DNA of 64,000 nucleotides, from NCBI GenBank assembly GCA_021234535.1, contig CM037830.1, forward strand, positions 23,057,116 to 23,121,115, read 5' to 3'. Of this stretch, positions 49,996 through 62,700 are shown piece by piece (the first letter of the stretch is position 1; each line of letters starts with the position of its first letter). Below the pieces are notes generated by a model that saw only the letters and a program-made list of their open reading frames with translations, searched no databases and had not been told where the DNA came from. This DNA comes from Stichopus chloronotus (taxonomy: Eukaryota > Echinodermata > Holothuroidea > Aspidochirotida > Stichopodidae). A program made the position numbers and the translations under genes.

Positions 49996-50130
49996 GTGGG
50001 GAGGTTCGCCAGTAGCTGTATTCTTTTGAGCATACCAGTGATACTGCCGACGGCAGCAGTCTGTTTTGAGTTGTAGAGTTGTACAGTGTTTAATGTAAGA
50101 ACAATATAACATTATTTGCATACCTTTGTT
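49996..50130 (-). other. Open frame upstream of tentative first exon (5' UTR or N-terminus)
   Basis: The minus-strand frame is open from ATG 50121, with an in-frame TGA just before it, through QYHWYAQKNTATGEPPHMSS into the tentative first exon. It may be 5' UTR, a longer N-terminus or, given the CAG acceptor-like sites inside it, part of a larger internal exon. Nothing in it identifies a protein family. Confidence 0.3.
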
Positions 50131-50337
50131 TCAGGCGTTCTTAATGCTAATCGATATGAAGAACAGTTCGAATGACAAGCCTCTTCCAAATCCCAGATTT
50201 ATTAGGCAAGCCGCTTTGTTTCCTAAATCGTTAGAAATATGAATCAGATTATTTAGGTCTAGCTCACCATCCCTCCTCTTTCCTACTCTTTTCCTTTCAC
50301 TTTCTCCCTTCCTCATTTTCGGCCTCCCGCCCTCCTC

Positions 50338-50863
50338 CCCCCCCCCCCCCGTTCTTCTTTTTCCTATCTTCTTTTTATTCTTTTTTCGCCTATACCAAAT
50401 AATAGGGGCATCGCCTCTGCCATCCCTGTTGCCCCGCCCCTTTGAGCTTTCACACCAAACCTATAGTTGATGGAAACTTTAGTTATAGACATGTGTGAAT
50501 AGACATGTGTGAAACATTGACTTGTCGAACGGAAGACTGAGAGGCAAACGACAGACGAATTTGATTAATCAATGAGAAAGAGAGGGGGGGGGTCGACTGC
50601 CAGGCTGAAATTTGCACCACTGCTCAAAAACAAAAACTACACTTTTCGATGTTGGCTACAGAATTACAGTTTGCAACTTACATGTTATCATTTTTGGGTG
50701 GCATTGAGCCCGGCCGAGATTTTATGTGAATCCTCATAACGGAGCCTAAAAAATATTGCAAAGTGTGCCCACAATTTTGCCAAAGATTGTAGCGTGAATT
50801 GACAATGCAATTAAAATGACCCCCCCCCCCTTCTCCCCCCCCCCTTCTCCCCCCCCCCCCTTC
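50338..50863 (+). repeat. Two clustered poly-C/pyrimidine tracts
   Basis: C runs lie at about 50338-50351 and 50820-50863, the latter as C-runs joined by TTCT. The DNA between them is ordinary. Open frames across them give proline runs and are not genes. Confidence 0.9.
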
Positions 50864-51089
50864 TACCATTCTTACCACAAACACACGAACAGAAAAGAAA
50901 AGAAAACAAATAAGTGTGGCGCACTTGAAGATTTCAAAACTCAGAGCAGGTATAGTTTTTTGTTTTTTTTTTTTCGGGCCACACCTGAATACAGTACGTG
51001 CAAGCTTCACTGCCTCAAGTTCAATAACCGAGCTTTGGTGATAACGAAAAAATGCGAAAGGGTATAGAACGAACACGCAAATGAAAAAG

Positions 51090-51600
51090 AAAATAACGAT
51101 TAAAGTTAACAATTTGACGACTTAAATTAACTTGTCAAAATGACAAAAATCTATAATTTGGCGATTTGATAAACTTGTCAAAATGGTAAGGTTCAGAAAA
51201 TTGCTATATTGCCGAGTGGGAAGATCTCTTCAAAACCACTAAATGCAGCAAATTGTCAATTTGCCGAAACACAACATCTCATCAAAATGGCAAAATTATG
51301 ATCCATACCGTTATGCCTAGATTGAACAGCACATACAACTGGCAAAAACTGAAGAAAAAAAATGTCATTTTTCAGAGATCCTATACCAGGGAAAATGACA
51401 ATTCAACAATTTTGATATTTTGGCAAGATGGTCGAATTATGCCATTTTGATGAAGTGACCTAACTTGACAAACATAAATCTTTCCTAACCATTTTTCGTT
51501 CTGAAAAGATGTCGAATAGAGTCAATATGGCAATCAAATTTTTGTCATTTCGACGAGTACACATTATGTCATCAAAATTGTCATTTTGGCGAGATAGTTA
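51090..51600 (+). repeat. Degenerate tandem array of TTGTCATTTTGACGA-like units
   Basis: The words AACTTGTCAAAATGACAAAA, TTTGGCGATTTGATAAACTT, GTCAAAATGGTAAG, TTGTCAATTTGCCGA, TCATCAAAATGGCAAAATTA, TTGTCATTTCGACGAG and ATTGTCATTTTGGCGAGATA recur about every 15-45 bp in both complementary forms. The array looks like an old minisatellite with internal inverted symmetry. Confidence 0.6.
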
Positions 51601-53264
51601 TGAGCAGGTCCAAGCTATTTTATTCCGTGAAGACAATTTTTGAATTTTATTGGAACTATTTACATGTGGTATCATTTAAAAGGTGAATGATTGAACTTTC
51701 ATATTTTCAGAAATTTTTTGTCCAACTTTGCAAAATCTGTCCACCCCAGCCAGCCTTATTTTGCATAATTTAAGTATTAGCGTGACGTACATGGACATTT
51801 GAAAAACATTGAAACCTTATCTCCCTACCAGAAACATGAGTCAATTGAATTTGTGTCTTGTGGAACCTCGGGCATTCTTCCTTCCAATAATTTTGAAATA
51901 TTTCTAAGTTTCTTTTGTTCAATGCTAATACGGTAGTGTCCGAAATAGCTTAATTTTCTTAATTCTCCTTCTTCATTAATTAATTCTTCTTAACTCAGAG
52001 ACGCCTTAACTACTTTACACTGGATGGGCATGATTTTAAGAATGTGTAACCTATATATACCTTTAACACAAACCATGGTAACACGTCATACCACTGCTGG
52101 ACTTGACCTTTAATAAATACACTGTGGTTGAGTCTTCAGAAAATTCATCATAATTAAGTTTGTTTAACTTTTAGGCGAACAGAGATAGGATCCATACGGT
52201 ACTTAAGAAAGTATATATTTTTTTTCATGATAATTTCCAGTGTTTGGTCTAAACACGGACTAACCTTTATTATTCACCATAACCCATTGGACATGAAGTC
52301 ACAGATACAGGTGTAGTTTTAAACTGAACCCATAGATACGTTTGTCTAGATTATTGGTGGCAGAGTTGTACATGTGGCCTAGCGGTGGCTGAGATGGGGA
52401 CCAGAGCATGTTTGGGATTGGGTGAGAAGACGTTTGTTCAATTATATTTCTAGCAATGGTGATTAAAATAGGTACAATTTTGTACTCTTGTGAAGTCATG
52501 AAGTGTATTTGTGCCTACGTTTTCAGCTGTCTTTTCTTTCCCGCCCTCACCCCTCCCGGTTCTGACCGCCATCTTTTCAATGATAAGCAAATATGAATTT
52601 AGATATCTGATAATATCTTTTTAAAACACCTTTGCAGGGAAATTAAAACATTGATAATCATTTTTTCACAGTGCATCTCTATGCGAACAAATTGTGCCGT
52701 ACGTCGTATGTCACATTTGTCATGCAGAATTTTAGCATTCTTGTCACAATCACCGTAGGATTTGTACAAAAAGACGTACAAAGAGACGAATAAGCTTACA
52801 AGCGTTTGTACTTAACATTAGTAGCATAAGAATAATTGTATCACTTTTACTGTCAGAGATTTTTTTATTTTTATTTTTTTTATTCTTTTGGTCCCAACTT
52901 GGTTTAGCTCTATAACACTGAAAGCTGAATAATTGGTCCCAAGTTTTTGTTTCTGTTTCTCTGCATTTAACCTTCATTGTATCCATTCACGAACATAGGA
53001 GTTCCAGCGAACATGATCCCTGTTTTCTTTCAATTAACAAAATCCTTCTCTGTTACTGTGACAAATGGGCAAGGAAAGAGGGTTCAAGGGTGTGGACAGT
53101 CCCCCACCCGCCAGGAAGAGTTCAGTTCAGGTGTTCCACCCCCTCCCCCAAGAAAAAATAATCTGTCACAGTGACGATAGGCGGAAAATCTGAAATACCA
53201 GTTGGAATTTTTCATATCTCAGTCTAGCACACTTTATGACTTCAAAAGACGTAAAAAATTGCAA

Positions 53265-53420
53265 CCAGATTGCATCTAAGGTTACCTAGTAGGTAAAAAT
53301 TTCTTAAAAGGAGGTAGGGGACATCTCCTTCCTTACAATCCTCTCCCAGGCTAACCATTATTCATCTCATGCTTTCCCCACCTCAAAAACACTGATTTGT
53401 AATACAATTTGAAATAAAAT
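53265..53420 (-). repeat. Dispersed repeat R4, minus copy
   Basis: On the minus strand, GGTAACCTTAGATGCAATCT (53286-53267) matches 49689-49708 with one difference. More weakly conserved sequence continues to 53420. Confidence 0.6.
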
Positions 53421-53702
53421 GATTTTTCTTTCCGCACGAATTGATTAGTTGCAGACATATGATATCCATATTTCAAGGCTGGGTACATGGAGTAGTACCC
53501 GGGAAGTACCGTTTCTTGCCATCTGGGGAAAGTTCTTAGATAGCAATTCCGCTAATTAGGGAACAAACATAATTAGTTCAAACAAACTCTGCCTCATCTT
53601 AATTTCGAGGAGCATTTGCGTCCATGTGTTCATCGAAAAAGTATTTGACAAGAACTACTCAAAACAATGGATGATATGAAAATATAAAAAATGATATGGA
53701 TG

Positions 53703-53843
<141 letters not shown>

Positions 53844-55230
53844 ATCAAGAAAAAATTTCCAAACTTAACGAGTCTTGTCAAAATAGTGGCGCTCTGCTTA
53901 AATAGTCTTCCCACAGTTTTAGCTATTGTGTAAGTGTAAGTGTTGGGAACACTTGATCCCCTCTCCCCGTATCTCTATGGGAACTCTATCCCCTCCCCCC
54001 AAGAAGTATGCAACCAAGCTGAAAAGTGTTCTTTTAGTTTTGCTTTATCCAGAATTAAAGTTTTGTAACTGGTCTTTGGAAAGATACCGTACGTCACAAC
54101 TTTTGATTTTATTTGGGGAACTTTACGAAATGAGTCACATGATACCTATTTCCTTGATACCGCAATCGGTTAAGCGATTTTAAAGTACAGGTCTTAGAAT
54201 AAATTGCTGTGGCATTCCGTGTTTAAATTAACCACTGAGCACAATAACATTTGCCATCTTCGCTTTGTATGGCGAAAGGTATATGTGTCTTCCTCCGTGG
54301 ACTGTGTGCATGCATGCAGAGTGGTTTGCCATGTAATTGTTCATAGAAGAATCAAGAAGTAAACTGCGGTATAGGCTTGCACTCTGGTCATTTTGAGATA
54401 TAAATGCGAAACTTATACGTGTAAATTTTTCGATCTGGTCTAGTATGTAGTTTCGTGGTAATTGCTTTATTCGTGGTATCTTGTCTTGCCCTACAAACAG
54501 CTAAATTTGTGATCTCCAATACAATGCCCATATATTGTCGTTCTCTTATGAACTTTAGTTTCTATGGTAACCTTATTTGTATACTTTGAAAAAGTGAAAC
54601 GTCTTTATAGGATACATGTTGGGCAATGTCACGAGGTGACACCCATCCAAATAATTATTCGATTGTAAAGATTGAGACGAAGTATCGCCACTTTGAGAAA
54701 ACAGAAAAGAATTTCATTGTTCTGATTTAGTTAGAGTCTTTGTGTATGGAGGGTAGTCAACATGAAATGTACAAGTAGAGAACATAGCATAGCGGGATAA
54801 GCAGAATGATCAGTAATTCTGCTGAAGACACGCATATACTCCTGGTTCAAAGATAGGGCACACAGCTATGTATATTGACCTAAGTCTCTGCGGCCATTTT
54901 AATCATATACTGTCGAACTTCACTGTGTGTCACACTACGCTTGACAAACTACATATGTTGTGAAAGAGAAGTTCAAATGTAAGTTCGAGAATTGACAGAA
55001 AAAAAAAATTATTCGGCAATTCGCCTTTAAATTTCAAAGTTGTATTACACACTTTATAGTGACATGACGACAAACATCTTATCCAAGTTCTTTTTTTTTC
55101 TCTTTTGAGTGCGCAAAGGCGTTCTCTCACTATTCTTGGTTTCATCTGATAAACACACCGCGATACATACTTCAAGTCAGCGGTTTACCCCAAGATCCTA
55201 CTTTGGAGGGTATTGCGGCCACGTAGACAA

Positions 55231-56147
55231 CATAAAAAAAACATAGAGATACATTGGAGATAAAAAAGAAAATAAAAACGAAAAACCAAAATTGTTTTTT
55301 GTTTTAAAATTTAATATAAAAAAAAATTAGAAACGAAAAGCAAAAAAAAAAAACTGAAGGTTTTTCGCTTTTGAGCTGATTTTAACAAAACTCTAAGAAA
55401 AAAATTAAAAAAGAAAAAGGGAAAATTTGTTTTCCATTTGTGAATTTTGTTATTAAAATTCGTGTTTAGTTCTTTTTAGAAACGAAAAAAAAGTTTATTT
55501 TTTTTGTTTTTAAAGATTTAAAAAACAAATTTCGTAAATAAAATTTTGCTTGATGATTTAAAATTAACTAAAGATATTAAAGCAACTTTTGAAAAGTAGA
55601 CCAATTGGGTGATCACTGGGACGGTTTCATTTTGAATTTACTCTTAAAAATTGAGATAAATTGGTGAAGTTATCTCGCATCTTGAGCGCCAAAGCTCCCA
55701 ATGGAGAGGTACTACGCCAAATAATTTTCCAGTTGTTTACTGGGTAAGAGCTCACTAAGACAATTCAAATGAATCTTAGAATGCCTAGCGCTATAGCGCC
55801 CTCTTTGGTTCTGCCTCAGTTAAGAACTTACTTAAAATAAAGCTAATTCCGTGATTGAATTCTAGTGGGTCAACTTTGACAATTGCATCCTCATTTGGGA
55901 GAGGATGGGGCAAAGTGACACGCTCTAAATTCAAGGAATATTTTTGAAAGTGGCTTTGATATTGTAATTGCTAAAACAAAGACAACATATTTTTTTATTG
56001 CTTTTATTTTTTTTTACCTAAGTTAAATTTTTTAAAACGCTTCTTTGTTCTCTAATAATTTTGTAATTAAATTTTTAAAACAAAAAAACAACTTTTCTTT
56101 TTCGTTTTTAGCTTTTTTCATCTTGAGTGTATTTCTATGATTTTCAT
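55231..56147. mobile_element. Large inverted-repeat (foldback) element, ~0.9 kb
   Basis: The left arm (about 55231-55342) and the reverse complement of the right arm (about 56037-56147) align for about 110 bp. Left reads GAGATACATTGGAGATAAAA, AATAAAAACGAAAAA, TTGTTTTTTGTTTTAAAATT, TAATATAAAAAAAAATTAGA. Right reads GAAATACACTCAAGATGAAA, CTAAAAACGAAAAAG, TTGTTTTTTTGTTTTAAAAA, TTTAATTACAAAATTATTAG. The middle part is less AT-rich and has no coding frame. No target-site duplication was recognised, so the class is unknown. Confidence 0.6.
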
Positions 56148-58117
56148 TTTTTTTTTCTTCATGGGCGCATTAGTCTTCAGTAGAGCCTCTCACAGGGTTG
56201 ACGAGAAATTATTAGGAAGCATTTTATCAGCTACATAGGCTAAAACTAAATGCTGAGTGAAATGACAAACACAGAAGGGTCAACATCATGCATATCATTT
56301 TTCACTTTAGTGTGCTGTTGCATTAAATGTAAGGTATCCCATGGAGTAAACTTCAGGAAGGATTCTACTGACTCACAGTCCCAGTTTCTTCTCTCTTTTT
56401 TTTTTTTTTTAGATTTACTTACATTTCTGGAAAAACGAAATACCAGTTGAACATAAACGGGGTTGAATCCATTTTGCAAACAGACCGTGCCGAAGCAAGG
56501 GACCGCATGGAGCCAGAATACATGTGCAGCATGCAATCGAGATCCATTGCCAATGTAAATGCACGTGGTTACTGTAAATATATAGACACGATATATAGGT
56601 TACATATAAAGGTTATACGCGTGAAAGCTATACAGTAGGAGAGTTGTATACACATGACGTCATAACTGTGACGTGGCTGGTATACTTATTATCTTCCACG
56701 ATCTTTCAGTGCGGTAATTCCTGCATGTACAGCATACTTTCAAACTAAACACCGGCGCCCATTCGGACGTATCGGATATACCCGAGAACTTCACCTCCAT
56801 CAAGCCTCAGAGACATAAACTCTCAATCATAATATTTTAACCATTATCAAAAACATGCGTCATTAGTATAACAAAGAAGAAACATGCAAAGCACCAAACA
56901 AAGACATAAAGAAATCAGAGAATGTTTTATGGGTTAAAGATATGTATTGTGAACTAGAGCATATACGAGTGAATATGTTGATCATGTAGCAATGAACACT
57001 GGAAATGTTAACATGCTCGTGTGTCTGTTTTTTTATTTCCACATCCTCCGATATACCCATCGTTATCGGCATCACCATGTGACGTCACTTTACGTACAGA
57101 CTGGCTTTTCCCCCTCCTCCTCTTTTTGCTATAAATCATTTACGAGCTAACTCTGTCGAGGCCCACACTTGATTTTTCGAAAGTCTAAAGTGTGTCTTAC
57201 AACTGGGGCGTGACGAAACCGAAGGCAATAACAGTGTAAAGCCCACGAGGAATGGATTAGTTTCTTCAAAGTTACCAATTAATCCTCTCCACGTTATAGC
57301 TTTTGCGTTTTGCCGTTGTTTTTTTTTTCATGATTGTCACCTGTGAAACAAAGAGAACGTATTGAAGAGACATGAGGGAGGCTACATAAGTCTTCAGGAG
57401 GTCAAAGCACCAGACGTTCAAGGTGTCAGCAACTAATTACACTGAAGTCTTATGACCCTTTCTTTGATGGATAGCAGTAATAGAAATAATGATATAATAA
57501 TGCTTCAAAACTCATAAGGGCCATATCTACTAATGTGTTCATACATACTAAAAAAAAATAAGAATATACAAAACCAAAAAGCAGAGAAAAAGCAAATGAA
57601 TCAAAAGATGAATAGTAAAGTAATATTCAATATGCGTAAGATATCTTTTCAAATTCTTTTTTCGAAAGTGTGAATTGACTTCATTTTCTTTGGCTTCAGT
57701 TAACGTTAAGAGGTGGCTTTTTGATTTCTAACAATAATCAGCAAGTGCAACTGTCGGATATATTGACCTATAGAGGTAATTAATTTACTGTTCCCATTAC
57801 ATGTGCCTTTCGGTGGATTATTGGGAGACAAAGATGGCCGTATATTGTTGTTGCTTTGAATATTGCCTCGTTTCATTTTTGCCAAAGGACTTAGCTTTTA
57901 CCATGGGTGTTACCGTTAATCTTGGGCAAGTATATAATGTTAGCACCCATGATGGTTTGGTACGATTATGACGGTAGCACAGAGTATTAAAACATTCTAA
58001 TGTTACCTTATGTTGGAGACTTATTATGTCAGATCAACAAAAAGATGCCTTTTATTCAAGTATTATTGTGATTGGCTGCAACCCCTAACCTTCGTATATA
58101 AAAAAAATTAAACATTC

Positions 58118-58250
58118 TGTGCCACCGTCAGCTCGATCTCCCCCCCCCCCCATTTCTCTCTGTTTATATAATGAATTTGGTCAGGCCCGTATCCAGGGGA
58201 TTCAGGGGTTTCGGAAAAGCCCCCTCCCCCACAAGATCGATACATAATTA
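58118..58250 (+). repeat. DNA-transposon end fragments with poly-C
   Basis: TGTGCCACCGTCAGCTCGAT followed by CTC and a C run resembles 60068-60133 (GCGCCACCATCAGCTAGAAA, GATCGTG, C run). Just to the right, AGGCCCGTATCCAGGGGATT and CGGAAAAGCCCCCTCCCC resemble the GGCCCGTA(G/T)CCAGGGGG type of transposon end common in marine animals (from general familiarity). Confidence 0.45.
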
Positions 58251-58258
58251 GAAATTAG

Positions 58259-58260
<2 letters not shown>

Positions 58261-58297
<37 letters not shown>

Positions 58298-58306
58298 CTA
58301 GCTAGC

Positions 58307-58355
<49 letters not shown>

Positions 58356-58377
58356 GGATGGATAGATAGATAGATAA

Positions 58378-58424
<47 letters not shown>

Positions 58425-58459
58425 AATAGATAGATAAATAAATAGATAGATAGATAGAT
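58261..58459 (+). repeat. GATA microsatellite
   Basis: About 200 bp of GATA tetramers with GATG, AATA and GCTA variants. Minus-strand frames give Ser-Ile-Tyr-Leu repeats, which are not genes. Confidence 0.98.
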
Positions 58460-59166
58460 GGGTAAATACGAAGTACGTACATATATCAGATTCAATGGCT
58501 AAATGTTGGTTAATGTAGCTGCGCACCTATCAACGACTAACTCCCAGCTTGATTAATCGCGAATGTTCTCGGAAATGTGTCTACTAACTACGTCATATTG
58601 ACGTTGACTCGGTGAATACTTTTTATTTTTGCCTTTGAGTTAGGGTGCCAATAAGGGAACGGGAGGGTTTGATCTCCATGCAAATCATTTATTTATCAAC
58701 GACGCGGGATTTAGGCCTCTCCGAGCCACAGTCATGTCAAAGTCTAGCCAACCGTTGGTATAATTGATGGCCTATCAGCATGCATTAGGAGGATCTGTCT
58801 GCAATATTCCTTTATACTTACAGCTTCCGATCTTCACTAACACCCTACAATACGGTATGCGTCTATACGGGCTCAGGTATCCTCTCATTTAGGCAAGTGC
58901 ACTCATTTCCGTCAAATATAAGACCGTGTGTGGAGGTTTAAATGGGACAGACTGCGTTTTTGAAATTCAGTGTACTGAATTCAGTATACTATAAGTCATA
59001 TATGCATACAGTCATTAAAATGCAGAGTCAAATATCGATAAAGAAATGAATGGTTTACGTTTCTATGAGATATGAAAAGGAAGTAATCATGCCAAATATA
59101 AACATTTTCAGGTGGTTGTACTTTCAAAATCCCCACAATTTTATATCATCTCGTTAAAGGTTGGTT

Positions 59167-59398
59167 GACATGCATCTCGAAAAGAGCTGGCTTCATTGGG
59201 AAAATAAAAAGTGAAACCTTAAGTGAAAATACGTTTTTGAGATTGGGCTTCTCAATGTTTCATAAAAATGCAAAACAGATACTGGAGTGTTGCACAGAGT
59301 CACTATTTCTTTGGTTGAGCCTATATAGGCATATATATAGGCATATATATAGGCATATATATATGTATATATATATATAGGCCCTATATATATATAGG

Positions 59399-59445
<47 letters not shown>

Positions 59446-59850
59446 CCCTATATATATATATAGGCCCTATATATATATATAGGCCCTATATATATATATA
59501 GGCCCTATATATATATAGGCATATAGGTACAAAGGTATATAGGCATATATATATAGGCGTATGTATATAGGAATATATATAGGCATATATATGCAGGCAT
59601 ATAAAATTGTCTAATGTCCATGAAACCATTAACATAAGAGTCGATCTCTTGACGTCACAACTTTTCTTTATTCGTGATGCAGCTGTGAGACACTAATTTG
59701 TCTGTAAAATTGTAAATCTTTCATATAATTTCTTTTCAAATTTGTGGCTGTTTTTAAATGTAATATAATATACTCCAAAATTTCATTTTTATTTCACACG
59801 ATCTTTATTTAATATGCCGTTTTAATGTATAAGAGTACTTGCTAACATGT
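59167..59850 (+). repeat. Dispersed repeat R2, copy 2 with AT/GGCC insert
   Basis: GACATGCATCTCGAAAAGAG, TGCAAAACAGATACTGGAGT, GTTGCACAGAGTCA, GATGCAGCTGTGAGACACTA, CTGTAAAATTGTAAATCTTT and TTGCTAACATGTA follow the same order as in 24338-24930. The middle is replaced by the microsatellite at 59319-59603. Confidence 0.7.
59319..59603 (+). repeat. Palindromic microsatellite (AT)n with AGGCCCT and AGGCA interruptions
   Basis: AT runs are broken at intervals by AGGCCCT units or AGGCAT units. Many segments of the form TATATAGGCCCTATATA are nearly self-complementary. Confidence 0.95.
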
Positions 59851-60059
59851 AGCTTAGGCCAGACATGATCGGGCTGCGATTAAATTCAATGTGCCCATCT
59901 TTTCAGGAGGAAGCGATAAAGTACTAAAGTAATTGATGGACTTGGCTTGACTTTGATTTAGTTTCCTGTATTTGAAATAGCTTATATAATTCTAGGATAT
60001 AGGTATGTTCTGTCCCAGGGACGGCGTCGGTACACTCTAGTGGCTGTTACACCATAGCT

Positions 60060-60133
60060 AAATTGTTGAAAAACCATCTAATCTGGGCGCCACCATCAGC
60101 TAGAAAAGATCGTGCCCCCCCCCCCCCCCCCCG
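60060..60133 (+). repeat. Short repeat ending in poly-C
   Basis: GGGCGCCACCATCAGCTAGA, AAAGATCGTG and a long C run match the block at 58118-58152. Confidence 0.5.
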
Positions 60134-62654
60134 CCCCGCACATACTCCAGCTACACAGTCACTGAGTTGTTTAAAAAATGCAGGACACCGTTAGGAGAAA
60201 ATTGACCTGAATATTTCATAACGACTATAAACAGGATGTATAATTTCTATCTTGTTGCTTTGATGGTGTAGTCGAAGACGATGAAACTCTTCAACAGTAA
60301 ATTTAAGGTAAAACAGTTTCAAATGTTTTATTCCAGTCACAGAACTCAGTTTACTGTAATTTTACTACATGATTGGTTTTTAAGTATAAGCATGCTGTCA
60401 AAGTCTTCCCAGCTATTCGATCAATTTCCCTGCATATTTGTCACTGCGTTCCACATTAAGTTGTATAGCGCCACTAGTTTGGGAAAAACTTTTCCAGTAA
60501 ACTGTTACGCGTACGTGAGAGTAAAATTGTTTTATGTGTTCGCTATACGAGCCCCGCACAAGATGGAAGCGTTTATGATCTACCCCCCCCCCCCCACAGT
60601 CCCTCAAGAGCAATCTCAAGAGCAATCAGTTTGATACTTTAGGGGGGAATAACCGTCGCCGATAGGGGAATAACTGTTGTCGAAATGACTTTGCCGGACA
60701 GTATACACCGGTATCTGTGGAAGGCCGATGTGTGAGAACTGTGGGGTTGTGATAAACGCATACGAATTTGAATATAATGGAGAGAGGGAAGGGGTGGACT
60801 AAAATTGACTTATATCTCTTACTTTGTCGTTGATACATATTTAATGATTTACATTAAGCATCAGTATGTTCCCAAATAGTAACAACTAAACGTTACGGAA
60901 ATCAAATGTGTACACATATAAATTGAATAAACTTTAAATACAAATATGTATGTGTGTGTGAAGAGGGGGGGGGGGGGGGAACTATCTGTTGAACGAAAAG
61001 AATCTAAGTAGGGATAAATTCATGTAGGATATGCAGCCTGAAGGTACGTAACATTTTTTCTGTATTGTCTCCTTCCACGAAGCTGCTATCAGAAACAGGA
61101 AATATGAAAAAAAAAAGGGAAATAGCCCCACTCACTATTGTTTGTAGTTGTGCTTTCCAAGTTAGAAGACAGTCGTAAATAAATTAGGTTCAGTGTTCTT
61201 TTAGGTCAGATACTCGATTGCCTCCATTTGCATATCTGTTAAAAGCCGAAGACAATTGAAACAAAGAGAATGAAAAAAAAAAGATGTTTGCTGTTGTCTG
61301 AGAAATTAATTCTTTCCCGGAAGTTTTATTAAAGATGTGGGATTTCCGGTGAGTAATGACGTTGACCGGTGGGACTCCATTCTATGTGTGTGCAAACAGA
61401 GGAATTTACATAGGCAAAATACACACTTTCGGTCTAACACGCGCTTTGAAAAAAATTGAACTTGAAAAGTTGATTAATCAGTTGCATTTGAAGCAACTTT
61501 GAAAAAATTAGGGTTGATAGAAATTTCAATTTACATGATTCCTTTTTTAAGCAAAAAGATGGTTCTGATAGACCACTCCTAATATGAATGAATTTCACCG
61601 CCAGTGGTGTGACAGTTCACTCCAAAAGAAGCAATGTCCTACGAACGTGCATGGAATGAAACTTGCTCCTTGTGGAGGGAATTTTCACTATATCCCGGTG
61701 GTGAAAGCCATTCTTGCTAAGAGTGGTCCCTCAGTACAGTCTTTTTGGAGTGAATTTCACTCTTTTGCTTTAGAGCGCACAGTTTTTATGCATTTGGGAG
61801 ATCACTTTTCATGAATTCCTTAGAACAATAAATGAATAGACAAGTTTAATCAACATAATTTATTGTGACATTCAGTCTGGAAGTGACCGCCTTCAGTCTC
61901 CTCTTACATTTTTTTTTCCTTTTTCAAACTAAAGAGGATTAACAATCTTTTACGAAGTAGACTTGAGTTTTGCATTACAAACGTTTGAGACTCACAGAGA
62001 AGGGGAAACATAAAACAGATCTATGTCAGCCATCTTATTTGACTCGAATATGCTCTCGTTCATGAATTTACATCCCGGAAAGATAAAATTGTGTCTATTC
62101 ATGTTCAGTTAGCTAAGACCAACCAAATAACCTTGCTCTTACATCGTCTTCCTTTAGTCATTCTCCTCGGGTAACGAAGACAAATACAGAAATTTCAGTG
62201 ACGTAACCATGACTTTTTTTCATTCGGGAGAGGTGGGTATGGGAAGGGGGTGGATGAAAGGGGGAAAGGAATCTTAATGACATTTTCTGAGTGGAGTGCC
62301 ACCACTAGTTGGCGTGTGTTCAGAGAAATCTTTTGAATAAAAGTGTCTCTATGGTTTTGTGATTTTCAGCTAATATTTTTATTTTTTTCTTCGAATTTCA
62401 TTTAGGGGCACGGAGGAAGGGAGACATTTTTCAGGTGATCTCCCCTCCCCTCTCTCTCCTGTGGTTAGGCCTACGTCAAGGAGAATCATACAATACGTTG
62501 CATAGACTCTAAATCCATAGAAAAGTTCATGCCTCTTAATGTTCTTAGCTGCAGAATGTATGGATGCGTTGAGTCAAAAGAATGCGTCGAACGAGGTGAT
62601 AAAAGGTACCGTGCTAGCCTAAGATGAATTAACAGGTGGTAACTAAAGAAGATT

Positions 62655-62700
62655 ACAAGAGTGCGGCCGTTGTGCTGGGACAGGTTAAAATTTTCACAGA
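62655..62700 (+). repeat. Dispersed repeat R1, fragment H
   Basis: AAGAGTGCGGCCGTTGTGCT followed by GGGACAGGTTAAAAT matches the R1 core (GTGCAGTTGTTGTGCTGAGA, CAGGTAAG). The 72-codon frame over it (62636-62854) is therefore considered fortuitous. Confidence 0.5.

Noticed and set aside
50678..51112. 144-codon minus-strand frame with glycine run
   Set aside because: It crosses the poly-C tracts and AT homopolymers, and shows no conserved motif.
58298..58526. Minus-strand Ser-Ile-Tyr-Leu repeat 'proteins'
   Set aside because: They are translations of the GATA microsatellite.
61584..61814. 76-codon plus-strand frame with weak inverted repeat (TTCACTCCAAAA ... TTTTTGGAGTGAA)
   Set aside because: No recognised domain, no splice partner, and the inverted repeat is too short and imperfect to call an element.
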